DNA from: Mucilaginibacter sp. L196
GTDB lineage: Bacteria > Bacteroidota > Bacteroidia > Sphingobacteriales > Sphingobacteriaceae
DNA length: 64,000 bases
Assembly (NCBI RefSeq): GCF_009765905.1
Contig: NZ_LMUO01000006.1
Coordinates: 360,676-424,675 of the forward strand
Direction of reading: 5' to 3'
The position numbers and the translations under genes are program-made. Below are positions 51,195-59,944 of this stretch, one piece after another; position 1 is the stretch's first letter, and the number at the start of each line of letters is the position of its first letter. The notes under the pieces are model-generated. The model did no database searches, was not told where the DNA came from, and saw only the letters and a program-made list of their open reading frames with translations.

Positions 51195-52046
51195 TTAACC
51201 CGAAAAATCAGTAATGAAGGACAATTCCTTCCATTGCTCTAATTCAGATTTTATCAACTCTAACTTCGCGTTAGCCCTGTTGTAAGCATCTGTCCCCATA
51301 AACAAACGTACCGGCGGGTTGGGGTTTTCAGCCAAAGCTATAAAAACTTCAGCCGCTTTATCCGGGTCGCCTGCCTGCACGCCATTCATGGTTTGGTAAC
51401 GCGCATGCGAATCCCTAACCGATTGGTAAGCATCTATCTTATTTTTAGATACCACCAGCGACTCTCCGCTCAAAAACTCCGTACGGAAAGCACCCGGCGC
51501 AACAACCGTTACCTTAATGCCTAAATCACGCACATCCTCAGCCAATACATCGCTAAAACCAACCACCGCGAATTTGGTAGCCGCATAAATACCCCAACCT
51601 GTAGCTGCCGCGAAACCCGCTATCGAGGCAATATTAATAATACTACCCGAACCCTGCGCACGCATAAACGGCAGCACATGCTGCACCACATTAATGGTCG
51701 CGAAAACGTTAATATCAAAACTGTCCTTAATTTCTTTGTCCGATAATTCCTCTGCCGCGCCGCCAATACCGTAGCCCGCGTTATTCACCACCACATCAAT
51801 ACTACCAAAATGCTTATACGTTTTTTGTACCGACTCCCAGATAGAATCATTATCAGCCAGGTTAACCTCCAAAGCCAAAAAATCCTCATTCACACCAACA
51901 GCATCCAGCAGTTGCGCAGCCGACCGCGAAGTAGCCGCAACCCTATACCCCTCAGCCAATAACTTTTTCACCAGCGACAAGCCTAAACCCTTTGATGCGC
52001 CGGTAACATACCATACTTTTTTTGCGTTCATCATCTTACTTTTCAT
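51195..52046 (-). CDS. short-chain dehydrogenase/reductase
   Basis: A 283-residue classical SDR. The NAD(P)-binding TGASKGLGLSLV is near the N-terminus, NNAGYG at about 90-95, the catalytic Ser in NIASIAGFAAATG, and Tyr-x3-Lys in YAATKFAVVGFSD. The start could be at 52046 or at either of two Met codons five or six residues later. Substrate unknown. It likely belongs with the AraC regulator downstream. Confidence 0.92.
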   Translation of the reverse strand: MKSKMMNAKKVWYVTGASKGLGLSLVKKLLAEGYRVAATSRSAAQLLDAVGVNEDFLALEVNLADNDSIWESVQKTYKHFGSIDVVVNNAGYGIGGAAEELSDKEIKDSFDINVFATINVVQHVLPFMRAQGSGSIINIASIAGFAAATGWGIYAATKFAVVGFSDVLAEDVRDLGIKVTVVAPGAFRTEFLSGESLVVSKNKIDAYQSVRDSHARYQTMNGVQAGDPDKAAEVFIALAENPNPPVRLFMGTDAYNRANAKLELIKSELEQWKELSFITDFSG

Positions 52047-52326
52047 GATACAAATGTCAGCTTATGTTGTGAGTAATAGCTTGTGCATATCAAACCAATG
52101 CTTGTATAATTCAAACAATTGGTGGCTTTAAAATGAAGGTTAGGGTGTTACCTCCGGCCCGGGCTGTACGCTTATACTGCACGAGTACTTAAGCGTAAAG
52201 GCCCTCGATTGGCCGGTATCCGTTTCTTTCCCTAACGCGGAAAGTCATAAGTATTAACCACCACGCACGTCATTGCTGTAATATTACCTTACTTGCACAC
52301 GTTACAAATGAGCGCAATTGTGGAAA
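52047..52326. other. intergenic spacer between the GH76 and SDR genes
   Basis: No supported gene, terminator or known repeat. It contains GTACGCTTATACTGCACGAG and a later TACTTAAGCGTAAAGGCCCT, which echo the family B centre but lack its arms. Confidence 0.5.
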
Positions 52327-53454
52327 TCAATTAGATGGCGGGCAAATCTGCATCATTGTTACCACACTGCTCGCTTCGTACGATTGTATTTCACCCGTTG
52401 GGCATGCAACCGCATAAGACCGGTATGTTAAATTGCGGGCTTTATCGCGATTGGTCCAGCCTGTATTAATATTTTGCTGTATCCATGGTAAATATTGTTT
52501 TTGCCCCCCGTCATTTATCAGCATCATTATATACTGTCCAAAAATAGACTTTAACACACCTTGTTCATTAAAATCCCCTTCGGCAGGTAATATCCCATTA
52601 ACACACATACTATTTTGGGTATAATTGGCAGCCAGCTTAGCATCAGCAAGGTAAGAAGTATCATTAGTTACTTTATAAAGCATAACCCCGGCGCCGATAG
52701 CAGTGCCCTGATTATACGTGTAATCCTGATACCCCGGGGCGCCATCACCTATCTTATGGTCGGCTACCTCACCGTTAGTTGCATTAAACAAGTTTGCCCT
52801 TGCCCACGCGTATACTGATTTTGCTTTTACAAGATAGCTGGTATCCTTAGTGATTTGATACAAGCGCACAGCTGCTATAACTGTGGGATAATTAATGCAT
52901 GCATTTTTGCCACTATGCACAAAATCCCAAAACATCCCCCCTTCAACCGGGTCGTATGAACCAGCCCATACACGGTTAAACCCCGCAATTGAATTTTGCA
53001 GATAAGCCGCATTTCCTGTAAGCTGATTGGCCCTGGCTAAAGCAGTAACCCACCACATCATATCATCATAAATAAACCACGTGGTAGTATTATTCCAGTT
53101 ATAGTTATCATATTGATTTGCTCCGCCCGCGTATATATCAGTTACCATTTTAAGTTGGGCAGTATCATTTGTACGCTGGTAAACATCCATCGCCAAATCC
53201 CAGTAAATGGCCTGTGTCCATATAGCACCCAGTGCACTTTTGTCGGTAGTACTGTAATAAAGCTTTGCAGTAGGATTATAAAAATATTTGTTGAAAGCAG
53301 TATAAGCGGTACTGGCATCGCTTAGTGTAAAATTCACGGGTTTAGTAGTTGGTACCGGTTTTAATGTTTGCGGTGGCGGCATGTGGTAAGGTTTAGCGCA
53401 GCCCATACAAGCAAACCATAAGGTAAGCGGTAAAGTGCAGATCAGTTTTTTCAT
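52327..53454 (-). CDS. glycoside hydrolase family 76 lipoprotein (alpha-1,6-mannanase-like)
   Basis: A 375-residue exported enzyme read from the Met at 53454 (MKKLICTLPLTLWF, lipobox near FACMGC). The GH76 alpha/alpha-barrel shows repeated aromatic motifs: AIWTQAIYWDLAMDVYQ and the paired catalytic Asp in WFIYDDMMWWVTAL, then GGMFWDFVHSGKNACINYP and TYNQGTAIGAGVMLY. GH76 enzymes cut alpha-1,6-mannan backbones such as yeast or fungal mannan. Surface attachment fits glycan scavenging. No SusCD pair lies beside it, so it is not a full polysaccharide locus. Confidence 0.87.
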   Translation of the reverse strand: MKKLICTLPLTLWFACMGCAKPYHMPPPQTLKPVPTTKPVNFTLSDASTAYTAFNKYFYNPTAKLYYSTTDKSALGAIWTQAIYWDLAMDVYQRTNDTAQLKMVTDIYAGGANQYDNYNWNNTTTWFIYDDMMWWVTALARANQLTGNAAYLQNSIAGFNRVWAGSYDPVEGGMFWDFVHSGKNACINYPTVIAAVRLYQITKDTSYLVKAKSVYAWARANLFNATNGEVADHKIGDGAPGYQDYTYNQGTAIGAGVMLYKVTNDTSYLADAKLAANYTQNSMCVNGILPAEGDFNEQGVLKSIFGQYIMMLINDGGQKQYLPWIQQNINTGWTNRDKARNLTYRSYAVACPTGEIQSYEASSVVTMMQICPPSN

Positions 53455-53804
53455 AATAAAGGTTTGTTTCATAAATTATAGGTTAGTGAATTGGTTTATT
53501 ATTATTTGCTTTATATAAAGCTGGTTTAGCGCGTATCTGGGATTTCGCTTAGCAAGAATAGGTGTTGGGTATTAACAAAACGGTTAATAAAGTGGTTAAT
53601 ACAGAGATTAATTCATTAACCGAACTTTTCCTTAAACGCAATCAATTGCGCCAAAAGAAAACAAATTATGATAGAATTATCGATAATTAAGCATTGCCTA
53701 TTTAGGCGTTTTATGTCTGTAGCTTACAAAGCAGTTTACTCAGTATATCAAATCCGAAATCGAAATTCCAAAGTCCTAAATCAAAATATTACCTTTGCAG
53801 CTTT
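53455..53804. other. intergenic spacer between GH76 and rlmD (divergent)
   Basis: No supported gene. Near 53746-53790 it has AAATCCGAAATCGAAATTCC, shared with 35588-35600, then TACCTTTG at about 53788-53795, which matches the TAnnTTTG promoter box eight bases before the rlmD ATG. Confidence 0.5.
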
Positions 53805-55223
53805 ATGAGCAGAGGTAACAGAAACAAACCCGATAAAATTTTTGAAGACGTTGAGATAATCGACATTGCCGAAGAGGGCAAAGGCGTTGGCAAAACCGAC
53901 GAATTTGTACTTTTTGTAGAGAAAGCCATCCCCGGCGATATTGCCGATGTGTTGGTTTACCGCAGCAAAAAGAATTTCGGCGAGGGCCGTATCCTCAACC
54001 TCAAAAGAGCATCCGAATATCGGGTGCAAACTTTCTGCGAACACTTTGGCACCTGCGGCGGCTGTAAATGGCAGCACATGAGCTACGACGCACAGTTAAA
54101 GTTCAAACAAAAATCTGTTGAAGATGCCTTAACCCGCTTAGCTAAAATTGATATAACCGGGATGATGCCTATTGTGGCTTCGCCCGAGGATAAATATTAC
54201 CGCAATAAGCTCGAGTTCACATTCAGCAACAAACGCTGGCTGATGGATGGTGAGGCCAAACCAGATGATAATATCAATATGGATGCCCTGGGTTTCCATA
54301 TTCCCGGCAGGTTTGATAAAATTTTGGATGTACACCACTGCTACTTACAGGCCGATCCGTCAAACGCTATCCGCAACAGCATTGATGAGTTTGCTAAACG
54401 CGAGGGTTATTCTTATTACGATTTAAAAGGCCATGCAGGTGCTTTGCGTAACCTAATTATCCGCACCTCATCAACCGGCGAATTGATGGTGATCGTGGTT
54501 TTTGCCTACCCTACCGAGGAAGAGATTACTAAACTGATGAATTTTGTTGGCGATACTTTTTCGCAAATAACTTCGCTATTGTACATCGTCAACCTAAAAA
54601 AGAACGACACCATTTTTGATCAGGAGGTTATCGCTTTCCGCGGGCCGGAATATATCCACGAAGAAATGAACGGAATCCGTTTCCGTATAGGCGCGAAATC
54701 GTTTTATCAAACCAACTCGGCACAAGCAAAGCGCTTGTACGAGATAACCCGCGATTTTGCAGGCTTCACCGGTAACGAACTGGTTTATGATTTGTACACA
54801 GGTGCCGGAACAATAGCCAACTTTATTGCCAGCCAGGTGAAAGAAGTTGTTGGGGTTGAGTATGTACCAACCGCTATTGAAGATGCCAAAATAAACTCCG
54901 CCATCAACAACATCACCAATACCAAATTTTATGCAGGTGATATGAAGGATGTTTTGGTAGCCGACTTTATAGCCGAACATGGCAAACCAGATGTGATCAT
55001 CACCGACCCACCGCGCGCAGGCATGCACCCCGATGTGGTTGCCCGCCTGATGGAAATTGAAGCGCCAAAAATTGTATACGTAAGCTGCAACGCCGCCACA
55101 CAAGCCCGCGATTTGCTGGTACTAAAAGAGAAATACGACACGGTTAAAATTCAACCGGTTGATATGTTCCCCCATACCCAGCACGTAGAAAATGTGGTAT
55201 TGTTAATGCTTAGAAATAATTGA
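53805..55223 (+). CDS. rlmD: 23S rRNA (uracil-5-)-methyltransferase RlmD/RumA type
   Basis: A 472-residue enzyme. The N-terminal TRAM domain covers about 15-70 (VEIIDIAEEGKGVGKTDEFV, IPGDIADVLVYRSKK). The Fe-S cysteines are in FCEHFGTCGGCKWQHMSYD and in HHCYLQ. The Rossmann methyltransferase has LVYDLYTGAGTIANFIASQ, TDPPRAGMHPDV and the catalytic Cys in VSCNAATQARDL. It methylates a uridine of 23S rRNA using SAM. RlmD and RlmCD-type enzymes are hard to separate by eye, so the exact U site is inferred. Its start lies close to a TACCTTTG promoter box. Confidence 0.9.
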   Translation: MSRGNRNKPDKIFEDVEIIDIAEEGKGVGKTDEFVLFVEKAIPGDIADVLVYRSKKNFGEGRILNLKRASEYRVQTFCEHFGTCGGCKWQHMSYDAQLKFKQKSVEDALTRLAKIDITGMMPIVASPEDKYYRNKLEFTFSNKRWLMDGEAKPDDNINMDALGFHIPGRFDKILDVHHCYLQADPSNAIRNSIDEFAKREGYSYYDLKGHAGALRNLIIRTSSTGELMVIVVFAYPTEEEITKLMNFVGDTFSQITSLLYIVNLKKNDTIFDQEVIAFRGPEYIHEEMNGIRFRIGAKSFYQTNSAQAKRLYEITRDFAGFTGNELVYDLYTGAGTIANFIASQVKEVVGVEYVPTAIEDAKINSAINNITNTKFYAGDMKDVLVADFIAEHGKPDVIITDPPRAGMHPDVVARLMEIEAPKIVYVSCNAATQARDLLVLKEKYDTVKIQPVDMFPHTQHVENVVLLMLRNN

Positions 55224-55231
55224 TTTTATAA

Positions 55232-55356
55232 GCATCAGGAAAATCGGCTTAATCCTATAAATCCTGGTTCAGACAACTTAGAGTTAATTAATAGATTAGT
55301 AAATTTGCAAAACATCAGGAAAATCGGTTTAATCCGTTAAATCCTGGTTCAGACAA
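55232..55356. repeat. pair of 44-bp direct repeats upstream of a hypothetical gene
   Basis: CATCAGGAAAATCGGCTTAA ... GTTCAGACAA at 55232-55275, and the same with four changes at 55313-55356. The second copy ends at the base before the ATG of the next gene, so it supplies that gene's leader. Between them is TAAATTTG, a -7-like box. Confidence 0.8.
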
Positions 55357-55357
55357 T

Positions 55358-55747
55358 ATGGAACCCGAAGAACTGCTAAACGATAATAACGGAAAAGACA
55401 AGGAAAGCCCGCTTTTAAGTCTGGAGATAGATTTGAAGCTATTTAACGAATCAATCCGAGAAGTGGCTATTGAAATTATGGTAGAAGGATTATCCAGATA
55501 CCCCATCTTCGTAGCCCACCAGCATGAAGTAGCCTTAGGCGAAATGATATTGGATAAAGACGATATCAACAGCGACTGGAGCATCAATGCCTCAACACTG
55601 GAAGAGTTCATGGAGCGTGGCATCATCAAAAAAGAGCTTAAACAACGCTTTATTGATACTTATAAAAAGCCCGAAGACTTTATGTGCATTTTTGTGATAG
55701 TACCCGAAGGCGCCAACTTTGTATTTTTCCCGTACGTTAAAGATTAA
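55358..55747 (+). CDS. conserved hypothetical acidic protein
   Basis: A 129-residue soluble, acidic protein beginning MEPEELLNDNNGKDKESPLLS. The middle FNESIREVAIEIMVEGLSRYPIFVAHQHEVALGE and the end FMCIFVIVPEGANFVFFPYVKD look like one compact alpha/beta domain. No catalytic motif or transmembrane segment. Family not recognised with certainty; it resembles an uncharacterised Bacteroidota family. Its leader is a copy of a 44-bp direct repeat. Confidence 0.75.
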   Translation: MEPEELLNDNNGKDKESPLLSLEIDLKLFNESIREVAIEIMVEGLSRYPIFVAHQHEVALGEMILDKDDINSDWSINASTLEEFMERGIIKKELKQRFIDTYKKPEDFMCIFVIVPEGANFVFFPYVKD

Positions 55748-55759
55748 GAAAATTTTCAA

Positions 55760-55808
55760 ATTCCCCTCTCGAGAGGGCGCGAAAGACTTGCGGCAGCAGG
55801 GGTGTGTT
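55760..55808. repeat. palindromic repeat, family C copy 3, with an insertion
   Basis: TTCCCCTCTCGAGAGGG, then about 21 extra bases (GCGCGAAAGACTTGCGGCAG), then CAGGGGTGTGTTTC. Compared with 46130-46163 the outer parts match and the middle is new. Confidence 0.7.
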
Positions 55809-55913
55809 TCTACGCCATTCAATTCTCACTTTATGCTTTAAAACTTAATTTCTACCTTAGCCGTTAAATATATTTGAATATTAAAATCACTTCTAACATT
55901 CAACTAAAGTATC

Positions 55914-56423
55914 ATGTCAGATAAAAAACTTCTTATTCTTAACCAGCATCAAATGCAGCAAAAGATCGACAGGATTGCCTACCAGATTTTGGAGGATAAT
56001 TTTGACGAGGAAGAAATACTGATAGCAGGAATTTTACCACGTGGCAACCACATTGCCGAACGCCTAAAGAAGATATTAGACCAGATAGCGCCCTTTAAAA
56101 GTAAGCTACTAACCATCGAACTGGATAAACAAAGCAGCAGCCTTAAATCAAACATTAATTTTAATGTAGATGACTGTAAAGATAAAGCGGTTATTTTGGT
56201 GGATGATGTGCTAAACTCAGGCAAAACACTGGCTTATGGCTTTGGGGTATTTATTGATGTGCGTTTAAAAAAGCTGCGTACCGCTGTTTTGATTGATCGT
56301 AACCACAAGAATTTTCCGATAACTACTGATTACGCAGGCATGGCCCTATCTACCGTTTTAAAAGAGCGTGTTGACGTTTTTTTAACCGAAAACGGCGACG
56401 AAGACGCGGTATATTTAACGTAG
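55914..56423 (+). CDS. phosphoribosyltransferase domain protein (PyrR-like)
   Basis: A 169-residue type I phosphoribosyltransferase fold. The PRPP loop is KAVILVDDVLNSGKTLAYG, and IAGILPRGNHIAERL is the N-terminal loop. TAVLIDRNHKNFPITTDYAGM resembles the end of PyrR proteins. It could be a uracil phosphoribosyltransferase, a PyrR-type regulator or a general PRTase; sequence alone does not decide. It is monocistronic and followed by a non-coding region with a terminator. Confidence 0.85.
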   Translation: MSDKKLLILNQHQMQQKIDRIAYQILEDNFDEEEILIAGILPRGNHIAERLKKILDQIAPFKSKLLTIELDKQSSSLKSNINFNVDDCKDKAVILVDDVLNSGKTLAYGFGVFIDVRLKKLRTAVLIDRNHKNFPITTDYAGMALSTVLKERVDVFLTENGDEDAVYLT

Positions 56424-56439
56424 TATTTTCAATTCCTAT

Positions 56440-56650
56440 ATTCCCAATTTGTGTAAAAAATTTCCCAAACAACTGGTAGGAATTCTACACGCAAAAACAA
56501 TCTGTTGCTTAACAAACAAGGTACCCGGTTCAAACTAACATTTCGGGCAATTGGCATTGCCTTTGAATTAATATCAGCGTCCCTTACAAAAGGGTTGTTT
56601 TCATAGGTAGATGTAGGCCGAAAGACTGCGAGAGTGTTTCGGCCTTTTTT
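56440..56650 (+). ncRNA. candidate small RNA ending in an intrinsic terminator
   Basis: The 339-bp gap downstream of the phosphoribosyltransferase gene has no ORF. It ends in a strong hairpin, AGGCCGAAA ... TTTCGGCCT followed by TTTTTT, at about 56613-56648. A second small hairpin, CCCTTACAAAAGGG, lies before it. The terminator is about 190 bases past the stop, long for a simple 3' UTR. This may be an independent RNA or a long trailer. No known RNA family recognised. Confidence 0.35.
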
Positions 56651-56762
56651 ATGCTAAAAATTTCTCAAAAATATATTGATGTGCCCTGTTTATATTAATT
56701 CATAGCCAATCCTGTAACTCACATTACTAATACATCCAGGTTTCTACAACTGATTTGCCCTT

Positions 56763-57434
56763 CTAAACGTTTGTAATATTATATAATAACTCAGGTGGCA
56801 TTTGTTCCGTCCCATTAGCCGTGGTTAATATTAATATATATAATATTTTGCCCTTCCTTATGAATTCTATATTTGCGGGGATTGCCGAATCATTGGCCTT
56901 AGCAATAATGTCATACGTGTCATCTTGATTATTATAGCTTAAAGAAAACGTTTTAAATTTGTAGTAATAACAAAGTAAACTGTCGTTTTGGGCAATGGGT
57001 TTAATTAAATCTCCATCAAACTTAAAATTTACTTTTGATATTGTGTCTGTATTACCTACTCTTATATTCATTTCATAATTAAGCCCAAAACGATCATTAT
57101 AAATGGCATTTATATTAATCCTACTACTCTCATTGGTATAGTTAACAATGTTTCCAATTTTTAAAGCATGTGATAGCAGTACACTATAAACAATAATGTG
57201 ATATTTACCATTGTAAATGTAAAGTGATTCGGGTTGCCTATGTTCGCTTATTATAGTTGAATAAAATCGTAATTGACCTTGTATTTGTTTGGCAAATAAA
57301 TTATCATAACTTCTTATTTGGGTTTTTGTAGTGGTTTGAGGGTCATGTATTGCAGTGTAAATCATTCTTGATGCAGCATAAAAAACTACAAGTAAACAAA
57401 CCCAAATAATCGAGCGCCCATTAAATTTTTTCAT
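56763..57434 (-). CDS. membrane-anchored hypothetical protein
   Basis: A 223-residue protein from the Met at 57434 (MKKFNGRSIIWVCLLVVFYA), with one N-terminal transmembrane helix and an extracytoplasmic body rich in Tyr, Ile and Asn. The body has alternating strands and ends ILTTANGTEQMPPELLYNITNV. The coding sequence is AT-richer than its neighbours. No family, domain or active-site pattern is recognised. It is monocistronic. Confidence 0.6.
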   Translation of the reverse strand: MKKFNGRSIIWVCLLVVFYAASRMIYTAIHDPQTTTKTQIRSYDNLFAKQIQGQLRFYSTIISEHRQPESLYIYNGKYHIIVYSVLLSHALKIGNIVNYTNESSRININAIYNDRFGLNYEMNIRVGNTDTISKVNFKFDGDLIKPIAQNDSLLCYYYKFKTFSLSYNNQDDTYDIIAKANDSAIPANIEFIRKGKILYILILTTANGTEQMPPELLYNITNV

Positions 57435-57527
57435 TTTTCGATTAATCACTTATTGCATATTTGATTATTACTATGCTCAAACTTAAGTCTAATTTACTAT
57501 CTGCATTCTAACAGCATATTACCACAC

Positions 57528-57995
57528 CTAATTAGCAGTTTTACTCAAAGCCTGCTTCCCAAACTTCATCAGATCTTTAGCCCCCATATAACCCATCGTA
57601 CCAAAAACCGGTTTACCGTTAGCGTCGAAAACGATTAAAGTAGGGTAAGCAGTTATCCCCCATTGACTAGCCAGATCAGGCCCTTCCCCACGCTCCATAT
57701 CCATCGATAGGTTTATAAAGTTTTGGTTATAAAACTCCGCTACTTTTTTATCCTTAAAGGTGGTGTTCTTTAACAAATTACACGGCCCGCACCAGGTAGC
57801 ATAAGCATCAACAAAAATGTATTTATTTTGTAATTGGGCCTGGTGCAAAGCTTCAATCCATGAGTTTTCAATAAAAACAATTCCATTAGCATTTTTAGCA
57901 TTATCATTTTTAACACTTTGTCCGCAGCTGAATACCGGCATCAATGCCACTAAAAGTGCAAATGCACTCCATCTATAAAAACAAATCAATTTCAT
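57528..57995 (-). CDS. thioredoxin-like lipoprotein
   Basis: A 155-residue periplasmic thioredoxin-fold protein read from the Met at 57995 (MKLICFYRWSAFALLVALMP), with a lipobox at FSCG. The longer reading from 58013 would start inside a terminator stem. The active site is YATWCGPCNLLKNTTF and the cis-Pro loop is WGITAYPTLIVFDANGK. Such proteins reduce disulfides in exported proteins. It is monocistronic, next to the Gln-rich protein gene but with its own terminator between. Confidence 0.88.
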   Translation of the reverse strand: MKLICFYRWSAFALLVALMPVFSCGQSVKNDNAKNANGIVFIENSWIEALHQAQLQNKYIFVDAYATWCGPCNLLKNTTFKDKKVAEFYNQNFINLSMDMERGEGPDLASQWGITAYPTLIVFDANGKPVFGTMGYMGAKDLMKFGKQALSKTAN

Positions 57996-58000
57996 ATAAA

Positions 58001-58040
58001 ACAATAAACCCAAACCTATAAATAATATTACAGGTTTGGG
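58001..58040 (-). terminator. intrinsic terminator after the Gln-rich protein gene
   Basis: On the minus strand CCCAAACCT at 58032-58040 (reversed) pairs with AGGTTTGGG at 58009-58017 and is followed by TTTATTGTTTT. It separates the Gln-rich gene from the thioredoxin-like gene. Confidence 0.8.
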
Positions 58041-58089
58041 ATATTCAATTTTATTCAGCGCTTATGCTAACACTGTTATCAGGATTCGC

Positions 58090-59772
58090 TTAATGCTGAT
58101 CCTGTTGTTGGGGCTTAGGCTGCGGGCGTTGCTTCTGTTGCTGCTGACGCTGAGCTTGCTGCTGCCTTTGCTGTGCCTGTTGTTGAGCCTTTTGCTGCTG
58201 CTGTTGTGCTTGCTGCTGCTGGTGCTGAGCTTGCTGCTGTTGGCGGGCTTGCTGTTGCTGTTGTTGAGCCTGTTGCTGCCTTTGCTGCGCTTGTTGTTGT
58301 TGCTGCTGCGCTCTTTGCTGTTGCTGCTGAGCCTGTTGTTGTTGGCGCTGAGCTTGCTGCTGCTGTTGACGGGCCTGCTGTTGTTGTTGGGCCTGTTGCT
58401 GCCTTTGCTGCGCTTGTTGCTGAGTCTTTTGCTGCTGCTGTTGAGCTTGTTGTTGTCTTTGTTGCCCCTGTTGTTGAACTTGACGAGCTTGTTGCTGTTT
58501 TTGCTGCGCCTGCTGCTGTACCTGACGAGCCTGCTGTTGTTGCTCCCGAGCCTGTTGCTGCTTTTGTTGCCCCTGTTGCTGAACCTGACGGGCTTGTTGT
58601 TGCTTTTGTTCCGCCTGTTGTTGACCCTGATGTGCTTGTTGCTGATGCTGCGCCTCCTGAGCTGGTTTTACAACAGCTGGTTGCTGCCCCCTGTTAGGCG
58701 CATTGGTTGCCGGGCGATTATTTGCCGCTGGTTGTTGCTGTTTTTGTGGCCCATGAGCCTGATTTCTTCCCGGTGCACTGGTATTTGAAGGCAGGGATGG
58801 CCTGGCACCACCTTGTGCCGGGCGGCCATTTTCAGGTCCAACTTTACTTTGTATTGGCGCAGGGTGTACATTTACAAATTTTGTATCAGGCCTGGTGCTG
58901 TGTGCAACCGTTGCTAATTTTTGCGCGTTAGCACGATTATTTGCCACGCCACCTGCTCTGCCTATGCCTGCATTGGGGTTTGCCTGCCTGTAAGCCTGGG
59001 CATTTACCACCCTTGCCGGGCGTGCATTAGCGGTTTGGTTAACTGCCGGCCTAAAAATATTTATAGCATTATGCCCCACACTTGCTGCGCCGGGCCTGCT
59101 GGCATTGTTAATCTTGTAAACAGTAACCGGTCGGCGTGTAATACGCTGAATATCTGCAGGGCGCGGGCCTGTTGCATACGTTTGGTTGTTATACACATAG
59201 GTATTATTAATTATAGTGGTGTTACGTATAATATTTACCACCTGGGTATGCGGTGCATAATAATTGTATATCCGCGGGCTGTTCATATAACGTTCAGGCG
59301 CGCACACCCAGTAATTATTGGGCGCATTATAACCACCACCTATTGATATGCTGATGGATATACCTGCATCTAACGGTGCCCAGCTATAGTAACCACCGCC
59401 ATGGCGCCAGCTAACCCAGGCTGGTGCCCAATGGTGGCCCGGTATCCATTCCCATCCATAATAATCATCAAAATGCCACCTGCCATAATGAAAGGTTGCC
59501 CAGCCCCATGGATAATCTGATACCCAGGTATTGCCATATTCTGTTTGTGCCCAGTAGCCATTGGTGGCATACGGCCTAAAGTCCTCATCTACATTAGGTA
59601 TCCAAACATCCCCATAATAATCATCCTGTACCCAGGTACCATAAGGTGCTAATTGATCATAAAATTCCTGGTCTGATATATATCCGTCCTGTGCCTTACC
59701 CTTATTAGGCATAAACAGCATAAACGCAAGCGAGAACATGCTTATCGTAAGGGCTCCTTTTAAAGTTTTCAT
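58090..59772 (-). CDS. exported DUF6600-like protein with long Gln-rich tail
   Basis: A 560-residue exported protein with a signal peptide (cut near GKAQ). Residues about 28-165 contain repeated Tyr-Trp-Gly motifs (YGTWVQDDYYGDVWIPN, GYWAQTEYGNTWVSDYPWGW, FHYGRWHFDDYYGWEWIPG) of the DUF6600/YXWGXW type. Residues about 165-350 are Asn/Ala/Pro-rich. From about residue 350 to the end the sequence is mostly Gln with Ala and Arg (QQQQAQQ and ARQVQQQ units), so low-complexity and probably disordered or coiled. Function unknown; surface or cell-wall association is a guess. The CAG/CAA repeats make the antisense frames long Leu/Ala ORFs, which are not genes. Confidence 0.75.
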   Translation of the reverse strand: MKTLKGALTISMFSLAFMLFMPNKGKAQDGYISDQEFYDQLAPYGTWVQDDYYGDVWIPNVDEDFRPYATNGYWAQTEYGNTWVSDYPWGWATFHYGRWHFDDYYGWEWIPGHHWAPAWVSWRHGGGYYSWAPLDAGISISISIGGGYNAPNNYWVCAPERYMNSPRIYNYYAPHTQVVNIIRNTTIINNTYVYNNQTYATGPRPADIQRITRRPVTVYKINNASRPGAASVGHNAINIFRPAVNQTANARPARVVNAQAYRQANPNAGIGRAGGVANNRANAQKLATVAHSTRPDTKFVNVHPAPIQSKVGPENGRPAQGGARPSLPSNTSAPGRNQAHGPQKQQQPAANNRPATNAPNRGQQPAVVKPAQEAQHQQQAHQGQQQAEQKQQQARQVQQQGQQKQQQAREQQQQARQVQQQAQQKQQQARQVQQQGQQRQQQAQQQQQKTQQQAQQRQQQAQQQQQARQQQQQAQRQQQQAQQQQQRAQQQQQQAQQRQQQAQQQQQQARQQQQAQHQQQQAQQQQQKAQQQAQQRQQQAQRQQQQKQRPQPKPQQQDQH

Positions 59773-59944
59773 GTGATTATATTCTTTTGTAACAATCTTG
59801 TTTCAATACTTAACATGTAGTAAACGTTTAAATTAATAAATGTTTTAAATGTTATTAAAAATTCTTCATACGTATTTTAATATGCCTTATAATTGTAGTA
59901 TAATTTACCTCATTAAATAAACCATCTATTATCAGGCAATAGTT

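Noticed and set aside
54594..55103. 169-residue minus-strand ORF inside rlmD
   Set aside because: It lies fully antisense to a well-supported methyltransferase domain and has no recognisable domain.
58100..58690. Possible CRISPR-like or tandem array
   Set aside because: The periodicity comes from Gln/Ala codons in one reading frame; there are no spacers or uniform repeat length.
58036..58788. Long + strand ORFs (250 and 174 residues) of Leu, Val and Ala opposite the Gln-rich gene
   Set aside because: They are the antisense of CAG/CAA repeats, have no start context, and overlap a terminator and the real gene's signal-peptide-bearing frame.
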